Positions 7,257 through 15,515 are shown, numbered from the stretch's first letter. The stretch: 64,000 nucleotides of DNA from Bacteroidota bacterium (GCA_023422565.1 JAFAGR010000083.1:1-64000), one strand, 5' to 3'. Numbers and translations: made by a program. The notes: generated from the sequence alone by a model not told the origin.

Positions 7257-9722
7257 ATGGAAAATTTGATTTACGTAGTTCCTGCAATGGGAATTCTAGG
7301 CCTGTTGTACACACTTGTAAAATTTAATTGGGTAAGCAAGCAAGATCCGGGCACGCCCAGGATGGTGGAGATCAGCAATTATATAGCAGAAGGTGCCATG
7401 GCATTTTTAAAGGCTGAATACAAAGTTCTCACCTATTTCGTAATTATAGCCGCCTTATTACTTGGAGTAATGGGCACCAGCAATGCCAACAGCCATTGGT
7501 CAATTGCGCTGGCATTTGTGTTCGGTGCATTATTGAGTGCGCTGGCGGGTTTCATCGGAATGAAGGTAGCCACCAAGGCAAATGTGCGTACTGCACAGGC
7601 TGCAAGATCTTCGTTGAGCAAAGCATTGAAAGTTTCATTTACCGGCGGAAGCGTAATGGGAATGGGTGTTGCGGGCCTCGCGGTTTTTGGCCTCGGAGCA
7701 CTCTTTATTATATTAAGGGCAATTTTTGCTCCCGGTGCGGCGGTGGATAGTCATGAGATGGAAAGAGCCATCGAAATTTTGACCGGCTTTTCATTAGGCG
7801 CAGAATCGATCGCACTTTTTGCCCGCGTGGGTGGTGGTATATATACAAAGGCGGCAGACGTTGGTGCTGACCTAGTGGGAAAAGTAGAAGCCGGAATTCC
7901 GGAAGATGATCCCCGCAACCCGGCGACTATTGCCGATAACGTGGGCGACAACGTAGGTGATGTGGCGGGTATGGGCGCCGATCTTTTCGGAAGCTATGTA
8001 GCCACCGTTCTTGCTACCATGGTACTGGGCCGCGAAACCTATTCCCCCGATGCATTCGGCGGAATGGCTCCGATCTTGTTACCGATGCTGATCGCTTCGG
8101 TGGGAATTATCTTTTCTATTCTAGGAACAATGATGGTGCGCGTAAGTGAAAGCGTGGGATTAAGTACGCAAAAAGTGCAGAACGCACTGAACATGGGTAA
8201 CTGGGGATCAATGATACTTACCGCCTTTGCCAGCTTCTTCCTGGTAAACTGGTTGATGCCGGACACTATGGAACTTCGCGGCCATGAGTTTACGAAAATG
8301 GGCGTGTTCGGCGCAATCATGGTCGGCCTTTTGGTGGGCGCATTAATGAGTATCATTACAGAATACTTCACGGCAATGGGTAAACGCCCGGTGAAAAGTA
8401 TAATCCGCCAATCGGCTACAGGCCATGCCACCAACATTATCGGGGGCTTGGCAGTAGGTATGGAAAGCACCATGCTACCCATCCTCGTACTTGCCGGCGG
8501 TATCTACGGTTCATACGAATGCGCAGGCCTGTATGGTGTGGCCATTGCGGCTGCAGGTATGATGGCTACCACTGCTATGCAATTAGCTATTGATGCATTC
8601 GGACCGATCGCGGATAATGCGGGAGGTATTGCAGAAATGAGTGAACTGCCTGCAGATGTTCGTGAAAAAACAGACATCCTCGATGCGGTTGGAAATACAA
8701 CTGCTGCAACCGGAAAAGGTTTCGCTATCGCTTCTGCAGCCTTAACTGCGCTTGCACTATTTGCCGCCTTTGTGGGTATTGCAAAAATTGATGGCATTGA
8801 TATTTATAATGCAGATGTATTGGCCGGGTTGTTTGTCGGCGGAATGATACCGTTCATTTTTTCGTCACTTGCAATCAAAGCAGTGGGACAGGCCGCAATG
8901 GCGATGGTGGAAGAAGTGCGCAGGCAGTTCAGAACCATCCCCGGCATTATGGAAGGAACCGGTAAGCCGGAGTACGATAAATGTGTGGCCATTTCAACCG
9001 AGGCATCAATAAAGAAAATGATGCTACCGGGTGCTATTGCGCTGATCACCCCGATCATTGTGGGATTTGTGTTCGGCCCTGAAGTGCTTGGCGGTTTCCT
9101 TGCAGGCGCAACCGTAAGCGGTGTATTGATGGGAATGTTCCAGAACAATGCCGGCGGTGCCTGGGACAATGCAAAGAAATCTTTTGAGAAAGGCGTGGAG
9201 ATAAACGGTGAGATGCACTTTAAAAAATCTGAACCACACAAGGCTTCAGTAACAGGAGATACTGTGGGCGATCCGTTTAAAGATACATCGGGCCCTTCAA
9301 TGAACATCCTTATCAAATTGATGAGTATTGTGTCACTTGTTATTGCTCCTACCCTCGCTAACATGTACAGCGAAAGGATCACGGCAGAGCGGGTGCAGAA
9401 AATTGAAACGCTTACCAATGCGCTGAACCCGGCCGCTCATGCAGATAACGAGGGGGGGCTTGAAATTAAAATGATAAACAAAGACGGTACGATATCTAAC
9501 AATATAGTTAAGAGCGAGAAGATGACGCAGGATGCAGACATACTTGTAAGTGCGCTTGTGAATGATAAAATGATCGATCCCCGCGATTTTAAATTAGAGA
9601 TCAGGCAGATGAAACTTATCATCAACGATCAGCCCCAGGCAGAAACCGTAAATGCGCGTTACAGGGAATTAATGCTTCCGTTTAAGGATACTGATCTTAA
9701 TATCAATATTTACAGGAAGTAG
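7257..9722 (+). CDS. hppA: K+-dependent ion-translocating membrane pyrophosphatase
   Basis: The 821-residue protein has about 16 membrane segments and the family signature DDPRNPATIADNVGDNVGD followed by VAGMGADLFGS, which binds Mg-pyrophosphate. It hydrolyses pyrophosphate and pumps H+ or Na+ across the inner membrane. The motif GNTTAATGKG (residues 479-488) has Ala483 and Gly486, the pattern of the K+-dependent class; K+-independent enzymes carry Lys at the first position. The ion pumped cannot be told from what I checked. The last membrane helix is near residues 682-705, leaving about 115 soluble residues at the C-terminus, longer than the 670-740-residue enzymes typical of bacteria. An exact hairpin terminator follows at 9796. 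Confidence 0.96.
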   Translation: MENLIYVVPAMGILGLLYTLVKFNWVSKQDPGTPRMVEISNYIAEGAMAFLKAEYKVLTYFVIIAALLLGVMGTSNANSHWSIALAFVFGALLSALAGFIGMKVATKANVRTAQAARSSLSKALKVSFTGGSVMGMGVAGLAVFGLGALFIILRAIFAPGAAVDSHEMERAIEILTGFSLGAESIALFARVGGGIYTKAADVGADLVGKVEAGIPEDDPRNPATIADNVGDNVGDVAGMGADLFGSYVATVLATMVLGRETYSPDAFGGMAPILLPMLIASVGIIFSILGTMMVRVSESVGLSTQKVQNALNMGNWGSMILTAFASFFLVNWLMPDTMELRGHEFTKMGVFGAIMVGLLVGALMSIITEYFTAMGKRPVKSIIRQSATGHATNIIGGLAVGMESTMLPILVLAGGIYGSYECAGLYGVAIAAAGMMATTAMQLAIDAFGPIADNAGGIAEMSELPADVREKTDILDAVGNTTAATGKGFAIASAALTALALFAAFVGIAKIDGIDIYNADVLAGLFVGGMIPFIFSSLAIKAVGQAAMAMVEEVRRQFRTIPGIMEGTGKPEYDKCVAISTEASIKKMMLPGAIALITPIIVGFVFGPEVLGGFLAGATVSGVLMGMFQNNAGGAWDNAKKSFEKGVEINGEMHFKKSEPHKASVTGDTVGDPFKDTSGPSMNILIKLMSIVSLVIAPTLANMYSERITAERVQKIETLTNALNPAAHADNEGGLEIKMINKDGTISNNIVKSEKMTQDADILVSALVNDKMIDPRDFKLEIRQMKLIINDQPQAETVNARYRELMLPFKDTDLNINIYRK

Positions 9723-9753
9723 ATTTGATGATTTGGTGATTTGGTGATTTTCA
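9722..9753 (+). repeat. octamer word array starting at the hppA stop codon
   Basis: Four 8-base words (GATTTGAT, GATTTGGT twice, GATTTTCA) begin at the last base of the hppA stop codon. The word differs from the TGCACATC type but has the same period. Confidence 0.6.
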
Positions 9754-9795
9754 CCGGTACTGCACGAAAAGCAGATTTCAGATTCCAATAGTTTT

Positions 9796-9827
9796 AAGTG
9801 GTTCGTAATTACGAACCACTTTTTTTT
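9796..9827 (+). terminator. intrinsic terminator of hppA
   Basis: A perfect 26-bp palindrome (9796-9821, arm AAGTGGTTCGTAA) is followed by a run of seven T. It lies 74 bp after the hppA stop codon. The arms hold GGTTCGTAA, which also looks like words of the heptamer arrays. Confidence 0.88.
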
Positions 9828-9848
9828 GCACACCGTTGTTTTCTCTTA

Positions 9849-9931
9849 GGGCGTCCCCCCCGACCGGAGCGTCGGGGGGCGGGCTTTCCGCTGTACCCGC
9901 CGGCGGCGGGTGCCGCTTCAACCCCTAACGC
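9849..9931 (+). repeat. GC-rich REP-like intergenic element, copy 1
   Basis: The sequence begins GGGCGTCCC, contains a GC-rich stem (CCGACCGGAGCGTCGG), then GGGCGGGCTTTCCGCT, a second GC-rich stem (CCCGCCGGCGGCGGG) and ends with ACCCCTAACGC. An inverted, diverged copy lies at 10229-10306. The shared parts are GGGCG(T)(T/C)CC, GGCGGGCTTTC and (T)CCCTAACGC. I recognise this as a kind of intergenic repeat common in Bacteroidota genomes, but I cannot name a family. Confidence 0.65.
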
Positions 9932-10228
9932 GAAACCGCTTGTGGGCATGACTCACCTTAAAGAGTTTGTGGTGCGCGACTCACGAGCCATGTTAACCCC
10001 ATTATAACTTATGTTACAAATTATTAGTAGTGATTCCGTCGGGTGAAGATCTTATCCAAAGCCTGGCTCCAACTCTGTGTTAAGGATTATTTTCAGTGAC
10101 CCCTTGGTGCTGCGTTCTTACCCAATGCCTTTCCGCCTTCGGCGTGCGGATATTTATTTGCCTGTTTTGAAAAGCAAGCTTTGTCAACTATAAACATCCT
10201 GCACTTAGTGCAAAGGCTTTGTGACTCT

Positions 10229-10306
10229 GCGTTAGGGATTGGCAGCCCTACCGTGTAGGGCAGAAAGCCCGCCGACCCCGGCCGAAGCGACGGGGGCGGA
10301 ACGCCC
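10229..10306 (-). repeat. GC-rich REP-like intergenic element, copy 2 (inverted)
   Basis: Read on the minus strand it starts GGGCGTTCCGCCCCCGTCGC, continues with GGCGGGCTTTCTGCCC and ends with ATCCCTAACGC, the same order of blocks as copy 1 at 9849-9931. The two copies face each other across about 300 bp. The rest of the gap 9932-10389 holds no gene that I can support. Confidence 0.65.
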
Positions 10307-10389
10307 AATTGCTGGGTAACATCAATTATAAAAAGCCAACGAACGCAACTGGTAAAATTCAGACAAATTCAATTTTTACATAAGCGGGA

Positions 10390-10418
10390 TTGCCGAATAC
10401 GAATATTTTCCTACATTG
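10390..10418 (+). promoter_or_regulatory. promoter of the blaI-M56 operon
   Basis: TTG at 10390-10392, a 19-bp spacer and TACATTG at 10412-10418 match the Bacteroidota -33/-7 promoter with one base missing in the -7 box. Predicted transcription would start within the inverted repeat at 10422-10437. Confidence 0.55.
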
Positions 10419-10421
10419 CGC

Positions 10422-10437
10422 TACGAAATGTATCGTA
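10422..10437. promoter_or_regulatory. putative BlaI operator (inverted repeat at the blaI start)
   Basis: TACGA, a 6-bp spacer and TCGTA form an inverted repeat whose last base is the A of the proposed ATG start. BlaI/MecI repressors bind dyads of TACx/xGTA type, so this is a likely autoregulatory site placed just downstream of the promoter. The assignment is inferred from position and symmetry. Confidence 0.55.
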
Positions 10438-10820
10438 TGACAAAGAGAACATCGAAACCTACGGAAAGTGAACTGGAAATTCTCGCCGTGTTGTGGGAAA
10501 AGAAATCAGCCACGGTACGCGAAGTGCATGAGGAACTGGCGCGGCTGAAAGATTGCGGTTATACCACTACCCTCAAACTAATGCAGATCATGTTTGAAAA
10601 GGAACTGGTGTGGAGGGATGACAGCAGTAAAACGCACGTTTATAAAGCTGCGGTTACGCGGGAAAAAACTCAGAAATTGTTTTTGACAAAAATGATCGAC
10701 AATCTTTTTGCGGGCTCGTCCACAGACCTGGTAATGCAGGCCCTCGGAAGCAAATCCACCTCTGAAGCGGAACTTGATAAAATTCAAACTTTATTAGACG
10801 AACTAAAAAAGAAAATGTAA
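10437..10820 (+). CDS. BlaI/MecI/CopY-family winged-helix repressor
   Basis: The product is 127 residues long from ATG 10437. It shows the family pattern: ESELEILAVLWEKKSATVREVHEEL (first helix and recognition region, given here in two parts of one stretch), then GYTTTLKLMQIMFEKELV, the typical wing and linker. These repressors hold operators of M56 protease or beta-lactamase genes until cleaved by the partner protease. The frame is open upstream to a TTG at 10416, but ATG 10437 is preferred because the promoter and operator cover the upstream bases. The M56 gene follows 7 bp later, so the pair is an operon. Confidence 0.9.
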   Translation: MTKRTSKPTESELEILAVLWEKKSATVREVHEELARLKDCGYTTTLKLMQIMFEKELVWRDDSSKTHVYKAAVTREKTQKLFLTKMIDNLFAGSSTDLVMQALGSKSTSEAELDKIQTLLDELKKKM

Positions 10821-10827
10821 CACTTGT

Positions 10828-12255
10828 ATGAACCAGGTGATCGAAACATTTTGTTTAGCCTTATTGCACAGTGTGTGGCAGGCCCTCCTGCTTTTCATTA
10901 TCTACGGGGTGTTTCGGAAGAGCGTTCTAAAGCAGGGCCATCCCGTTGAGAAGCGAAACCTTCTTTTGGTTTTACTCGCCTCGCAATTGCTGATGTTTGT
11001 GGCCACCTTCCTTGTGCTTCATTTTGCAACTCCTTTACAGCAAACAAACTGGGTGCAGGAAACTTTTGCAGGCGTTAAAGGATCTGAACTTCTCACCACG
11101 GCTTCATTCATTGTTTATTCATTGGTGGTAATTTTTAAGAGCGCCTTTCTTCTGAATCAATGGTACCGTTTCAAATTAATGGCTTCAGACCGTGAGTCGG
11201 CCCCTACCGAACTTCGTTTATTCGTAGACGTTAGAAGGCGCGAGATCGGGATCAGTAGAAAAATTACAGTTTGGCTTAGCCGGAACATCACAACTCCCCT
11301 TACCTATGGATGGTTGAAGCCGGTGATATTACTTCCCGTCGCCTTGGTAAACCAGCTTAGCCAGGAAGAGGTGGAGACACTAATTTTGCACGAGCTCGCC
11401 CACATTTCCTCAAAAGACTATCTCTTAAATTTCCTGGTGATTATTTCAGAGACCCTTTTCTTCTTTAATCCCTTTATCCTTTTACTTGCCCGGGAAATAA
11501 AAAAGGAGCGTGAAATGAATTGCGACAGCCAGGTAATTCAATTTAAGTATTCACCATTATTATATGCCGGAACCCTGCTAAAGGCGGCCCGCTTTCAGCA
11601 GGCTGCACCAAGTTTTAGCCTGAGTGCGGTTTCGGACAAATCATCTCTCATGGAACGAATAAAACTAATTACCGGCGAAGGAAAATTGCCTTCCAAAAAG
11701 ATAAACCCAGGCGCCTACGCCTTCCTGGCACTAATGCTGGTGGTAGCGGGCTTGTTTATTGCTTCCTCGCTTAAAACACAACAACCAGCGGCGATTTCCG
11801 GGCTAACGGAATCGTACGCGCCCAATGAAGTTTTCTCTTTTGTGAAGGAGGCTTATATGGATGAAAAGAAAGGAAAAGTTCTGGAGACAGTGCCTTTGCA
11901 GGAACTGGTTTCTCAACAACAACTTTGTGAAGTTCCGGCTAAGCCCTCACCGTCGCCCGAAAAGAAACGGGTTCCGTCTCCCGTATATGTGAAAGCTGAT
12001 GAACAAACAATCCTGAATAATAAATACTTTACTATTCCAGTGTCCGGTAAGGAATTAATAGAAAAAGAGGTGGAAATAACCGAGGAAGATCCGCAAACCG
12101 GCATTATCACAACCACCGGGGTAAGAATGACCTGGACCGATTCAGGCTGGATTGCGGAACCACTATGGCAAACCAGGCTTAAGAAAGATGAGTCGGGGGT
12201 AAAAGCTGATTCCACAGGATTTGAAGGGCCGGTTCCTTTTTATGAATTGCAGTAA
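10828..12255 (+). CDS. M56-family (BlaR1-type) membrane metalloprotease
   Basis: The 475-residue protein has about four membrane segments in the first 320 residues. The zinc motif HELAH is at residues 188-192, with the downstream ligand Glu in KKEREMNCD. This is the protease part of BlaR1/MecR1, which cleaves the cognate BlaI repressor. The C-terminal 150 residues after the last membrane segment (about 298-318) lack the SxxK penicillin-binding sensor domain of BlaR1 and show no domain I recognise; they end in a TTG(V)RMTWTDSGW-type strand segment. The signal it senses is therefore unknown and need not be a beta-lactam. It forms an operon with the upstream repressor. Confidence 0.9.
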   Translation: MNQVIETFCLALLHSVWQALLLFIIYGVFRKSVLKQGHPVEKRNLLLVLLASQLLMFVATFLVLHFATPLQQTNWVQETFAGVKGSELLTTASFIVYSLVVIFKSAFLLNQWYRFKLMASDRESAPTELRLFVDVRRREIGISRKITVWLSRNITTPLTYGWLKPVILLPVALVNQLSQEEVETLILHELAHISSKDYLLNFLVIISETLFFFNPFILLLAREIKKEREMNCDSQVIQFKYSPLLYAGTLLKAARFQQAAPSFSLSAVSDKSSLMERIKLITGEGKLPSKKINPGAYAFLALMLVVAGLFIASSLKTQQPAAISGLTESYAPNEVFSFVKEAYMDEKKGKVLETVPLQELVSQQQLCEVPAKPSPSPEKKRVPSPVYVKADEQTILNNKYFTIPVSGKELIEKEVEITEEDPQTGIITTTGVRMTWTDSGWIAEPLWQTRLKKDESGVKADSTGFEGPVPFYELQ

Positions 12256-12315
12256 GAATAAGAACCGGAATGTTTGAAACTTTCTCTACAAAGAACTCGG
12301 CCAATTCACTCTCTT

Positions 12316-12726
12316 CACGATACCCCCTTCTTTGCGCTTTTAAGCATAATCGGTTTCATTTACCGTTTCTACGCAAATTAATAAGGTTGCTCATTACCGT
12401 GGGATTTTTAGCTTTTCGACAGAAATGCAACAGTACGACACCCCCTCCTTTGCCCGCCAGAACGTAATTTGTTGGTTTTGGCGATTGGGCCAATTAAATT
12501 GGACACCGCCAATTACCGCAAAATTTGTGGTTTGCATTAATGTGAATGAGTGAAATGTGTACCTGAAATCACATGATTCGAGAGTAACAACCAGTTAGTT
12601 TGGACGATCTTTTAAATAATGCCCAAAATGGGCCCTTTTTCCTATTTACTATCTCTCATGATTTTCCGGCGAAATCTTCGTAAACTCAATACTAATGGGC
12701 GAAGGAGCAAAGGAGGGGGATTCGTA
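12316..12726. repeat. three copies of a 22-bp motif, two of them as inverted ends of a 293-bp segment
   Basis: The motif ACGA-n-ACCCCCTCCTTTGC occurs at 12316-12337 and 12434-12455 on the plus strand and at 12705-12726 on the minus strand. The second and third copies match at 19 of 22 positions and frame 12434-12726 like short terminal inverted repeats. The first copy differs by a C-to-T in CCTCC and at a few edge positions. No open reading frame is enclosed. It could be a small non-autonomous element or a set of regulator sites. Confidence 0.5.
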
Positions 12727-12789
12727 GGATTGCCGGATTCGTAAAACAAGATTTCCGGCTCTTGCATACTGAAACCATCACCCATAAAA

Positions 12790-12815
12790 AAAAGCTGTAT
12801 TGAAATACAGCTTTT
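12790..12815. terminator. terminator-like hairpin
   Basis: Two 12-base arms (AAAAGCTGTATT and its complement) enclose a GA loop. The right side ends in four T, the left side is preceded by further A bases, so it could stop transcription in either direction, better on the minus strand. It lies 535 bp past the M56 gene, and no gene ends close to it, which may point to an unseen small transcript. Confidence 0.6.
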
Positions 12816-13599
12816 GTTAAGAACCTTTTGGTTCTGTAACCCCCAAAGAAAACATCCTCTGCCTTTCAGGCAATATTTTTAAACTTCCGCAGATAACGGA
12901 CTACCATTTCCTTCGCCCCAACTCAACTGCTGTTGTACTGAAATTTTAGAAAATTTGATATTCGTCATGTCTATAATATTTACTCCGGGGGTTTTTAAAC
13001 CTCCCAACCGGTAATATCACAGAAAACAGGATTAATGAAGAGCGGACCCGGATCGAAATCTACCGATCGGCCGGGAAACCCGTAGAATTCTGAATGCGCT
13101 GAAAAGCAGGCATCAGATTTCTTGTAGCCGGAAAAAAAATCCGGTGCAACATGTTAATTATGTAAATGTAAATCTTAGTCATTTTCAGTGGTTTAGGTGT
13201 TATGAGGTTAAGCTTTCGGCGGGGCGCCTCGTGCTTTCTGAAAACAAACATATAGCGTATTGCTGAGTAATGCAAGCTTTTTGCACAGTATTTTTACGGT
13301 CATTTGCGCAAAAACCGTCAAACCCAAGCCTGTAGCAGGTTTTGAGTGCCAAAAATTTTTTCCCTCTCAAAGTATCGGACTCGTTAAGAGCTCTACTTCC
13401 CACATTGAAACCATCAACTCTATTCTCATTTAACAACCCCAACTTTCGCCGAGCGAGCCCCCGGAAATCAACCGGCATTTCGTCAGGCTTTCCAAGGCAA
13501 CCATTCCAAGGCGAATAAGACGCTCAAATTTCCCCAAAAAGAAAGAGAGAGGATTTCGTGTCGTTTGCCCAAAAATACGCCCTGGAGAGGATTTTTAAA

Positions 13600-13930
13600 G
13601 TTCTAATGTAATAATTTTTAGAAATACATGATTATATACAAACTTTTATTTTCTATATGCTTTATATCTAAATTAAAATCAACATATTATCTAATAATAT
13701 AACATCAATTTAAATATATCCGTTCCAACAGTAAAAAGTGAAAATAATCCAGCGATTATTGCAGGTAAACATACCACCTGAAATTTTAAATACAGTTTGC
13801 AAGGTTATGTAGATGAAGTATTTAAAGTAAAATTTTAGATACCAAAAATTGTAGTTTCCAAAAATGGAATTTTGGCACTGTATAACTCGGAAATACCTTA
13901 AAAATTAGCAAGAGAAATGCATTTAATTTT
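13600..13930. other. very AT-rich island
   Basis: This stretch is dominated by A and T (for example around 13610-13720), in sharp contrast to its surroundings, which have roughly balanced composition. It contains a short inverted repeat, TTCCA-aaaa-TGGAA, at 13856-13869 inside a wider CCAAAA/TTTTGG pairing. It lies directly upstream of the lipoprotein promoter. No gene is visible in it. Confidence 0.55.
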
Positions 13931-13974
13931 TAAAACATATGATACGTGGTAGATTTTGGGTGGCTCCTTTCCCC

Positions 13975-13982
13975 TATTTTTG
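13975..13982 (+). promoter_or_regulatory. -7 promoter element of the LEA-type lipoprotein gene
   Basis: TATTTTTG fits TAnnTTTG exactly and lies 4 bp before the proposed ATG at 13987. A TTTTG 16 bp upstream (13954-13958) could serve as the -33 box, at a slightly short spacing. The transcript would be almost leaderless. Confidence 0.55.
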
Positions 13983-13986
13983 GGCT

Positions 13987-14451
13987 ATGAAATTCACCCC
14001 GGTCAGATTTTTTCCGTTCCTAATGATAATTGGTATTTTTATGACAGGGTGTCGGTCGCCTAAAGACCTGGAGTTCCGGTCTATAAAAAATGTTTCGGTT
14101 GAAAATTTGGGTTTTAACAGTTCTACCCTGAAAGCTGAATTAGTGTATTACAACCCTAATAACTTTTCTTTAGAACTAAACCGGACGGATTTGGCAATTT
14201 ATGTGGATAGCTCGCTCCTGGGCCATTCCACTCAGGATTTTCAATTAAAGATTCCTAAGCGCGATGAATTCACTTTTCCGCTAAAGATCGATCTGGATAT
14301 GAAGAACCTGCTGAAAAACGGCATTGCCGTACTTTTTAATAAGGAAGTAAAACTTCGCTTGCTTGGTAAGGTGCGGGTGGGTAAAGCGCAGGTGTTTAAA
14401 ACCTTCCCGGTAGATTATACCACCATTCAAAGTTTCTCACTGTTCGATTAG
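13987..14451 (+). CDS. LEA type 2 family lipoprotein
   Basis: The 154-residue product has a lipoprotein signal with lipobox FMTGC (Cys22). The mature part resembles the LEA type 2 (WHy) fold: alternating strands including VYYNPNNFSLELNRTDLAIY, with the typical YNPN motif. Such small beta-sandwich lipoproteins are common in Bacteroidota and have no settled function. The frame is open 48 bp further upstream, but the ATG at 13987 places the lipobox correctly and sits right after the promoter element. Confidence 0.8.
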   Translation: MKFTPVRFFPFLMIIGIFMTGCRSPKDLEFRSIKNVSVENLGFNSSTLKAELVYYNPNNFSLELNRTDLAIYVDSSLLGHSTQDFQLKIPKRDEFTFPLKIDLDMKNLLKNGIAVLFNKEVKLRLLGKVRVGKAQVFKTFPVDYTTIQSFSLFD

Positions 14452-14455
14452 GATC

Positions 14456-14482
14456 AAAAAAAAAGCAGCCCGAAGGCTGCTT
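14456..14482 (-). terminator. intrinsic terminator of the metal-binding protein gene
   Basis: Stem AAGCAGCC / GGCTGCTT with a CGAA loop (14463-14482); on the minus strand it is followed by a run of nine T (complement of 14456-14464). It serves the minus-strand gene ending at 14503. Confidence 0.85.
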
Positions 14483-14502
14483 ATGATGCAAAAAAAAATA
14501 AT

Positions 14503-14844
14503 TTATTCCGGTTTTTTACAGCACTTAGGAAGGCGATTATAAGCAGATTCTTCAGCAGTAACATCATCGGCATCATACCCGATGTTGGCAATGGAGGCCT
14601 TGACCTCTTCGATATTCGTTCTATCGGTTAACCAACTCACCGTAGTTGTTTTCTTCTTCACATCCACTTTCACCGAGGATATTCCATACTGCTTGAACAT
14701 AGATTTTTCAATCTTGTTCTTACACATATCGCACTGAATTGTAGGTGTGCTGATCACGGCCTTTTGCGTGGTTTTAGTTTGTGCCGTTGCGGCTAACATA
14801 AATCCGAATAATGCCAGGAAGGTGAGTTTAAATGATTTCATCAA
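14503..14844 (-). CDS. secreted heavy-metal-associated (HMA) domain protein
   Basis: The 113-residue product has a signal peptide (to about residue 21, ATAQT) and a single HMA-type ferredoxin-like domain with the metal-binding pair Cys38 and Cys41 in IQCDMCKNKIEK, followed by VKVDVKKKTTTVSW and a final helix. A further Cys pair occurs near the end (LPKCCKKPE). HMA domains bind Cu+ or similar soft metals; here it would act in the periplasm, perhaps as a metallochaperone. Translation may start at the first or the second ATG (14841). It lies 18 bp downstream of pyrE, a gap that also overlaps no strong promoter, so cotranscription is possible. Confidence 0.85.
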   Translation of the reverse strand: MMKSFKLTFLALFGFMLAATAQTKTTQKAVISTPTIQCDMCKNKIEKSMFKQYGISSVKVDVKKKTTTVSWLTDRTNIEEVKASIANIGYDADDVTAEESAYNRLPKCCKKPE

Positions 14845-14862
14845 GTTATGTTTTGCTCAAAT

Positions 14863-15498
14863 TTATTCCATTCCTTCCCAACCAGCGGGATTCTCGCGCC
14901 ATTTTAACAAGGAATTTACCTCGCCGGTGCTCACGATTCCCTGTTGTACAGCCTGTTCGATGAGCGCGGAATAGTCGCTTAAAGCGATCAAGGGCACGTT
15001 TTCCGATTTAAAGGCTTCCTCCGCCTGGGGAAATCCATAGGTGAACAATGCGATCATCCCCTCTACTTTAAAACCTGCCTTTTTCAAAGCTTCACAGGCC
15101 TGTAAACTGCTTTTCCCCGTGCTTATAAGGTCTTCCACCACTACTACGCGTTGTCCAGCTTCAATTTTTCCCTCGATCTGGTTACCCATACCATGTTCCT
15201 TGGGTTTGGGGCGCACGTACAGGAAGGGAAGTTTCAATTGGTCGGCTATCATTGCGCCCCACGCAATACCGGCTGTAGCAACGCCTGCAATAGCCTCAGC
15301 CTCCGGATAATCCGTGAATACCCGGGCACTCAGTTCGCTTTTGATGAAATCTCTGGTATAGGGAAAGGACAGCAGCCGCCTGTTGTCGCAGTAGATCGGG
15401 CTTTTCCAGCCGCTCGCCCACGTGAACGGTTTCTGCAAATCCAGTTTTACGGCCTCCGCTTCCAGGAGTTTTGCCGCCACTGTTCGTGATTCAGTCAT
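14863..15498 (-). CDS. pyrE: orotate phosphoribosyltransferase
   Basis: The 211-residue product contains the phosphoribosyl-pyrophosphate binding motif VVVVEDLISTGKS (Glu122-Asp123 at its core) and the N-terminal GWKSPIYCDNRRLLSFP segment typical of PyrE. It joins orotate to PRPP to make OMP, the fifth step of de novo pyrimidine synthesis, in the cytoplasm. pyrB and pyrR lie 4-5 kb away on the same strand but separated by other transcription units. It is divergent from the Nudix gene at 15574. Confidence 0.95.
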   Translation of the reverse strand: MTESRTVAAKLLEAEAVKLDLQKPFTWASGWKSPIYCDNRRLLSFPYTRDFIKSELSARVFTDYPEAEAIAGVATAGIAWGAMIADQLKLPFLYVRPKPKEHGMGNQIEGKIEAGQRVVVVEDLISTGKSSLQACEALKKAGFKVEGMIALFTYGFPQAEEAFKSENVPLIALSDYSALIEQAVQQGIVSTGEVNSLLKWRENPAGWEGME

Positions 15499-15515
15499 TT
15501 CAGGTCTTTGGGCAG

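Larger units (their letters stand above)
12256..13986. other. 1.7-kb region without a supported gene
   Basis: No convincing protein gene, tRNA or known RNA was found between the M56 gene and the next lipoprotein gene. It contains a three-copy 22-bp motif (12316-12726), a weak hairpin followed by T bases at 12621-12640 (GCCC-aaaat-GGGC), a strong hairpin at 12790-12815, a second small hairpin (GAACC/GGTTC) at 12821-12834, a nearby duplicated TTCCAAGGC at about 13491-13515, and a very AT-rich stretch at about 13600-13930. Short reading frames at 13060-13275 and 13200-13478 on the minus strand have no coding character that I can see. Confidence 0.6.

Noticed and set aside
8804..9418. Long antisense open frames inside hppA (also 8039-8482)
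   Set aside because: They lie fully opposite a well-supported conserved gene and their translations are low-complexity shadows of its codon usage.
9849..9931. Rho-independent terminator
   Set aside because: The GC-rich stems are not followed by a T-run and the unit recurs in inverted orientation, so it is better read as a REP-like repeat; the real hppA terminator is at 9796.
13060..13478. Two overlapping minus-strand frames (71 and 92 codons) in the gene-poor region
   Set aside because: No signal peptide, domain or promoter; the translations look random, and the two frames overlap each other.
12256..13986. tRNA or other known RNA gene in the long gap
   Set aside because: No T-loop-like GGTTCGA motif with a matching acceptor stem and no known riboswitch or structured RNA pattern was seen.
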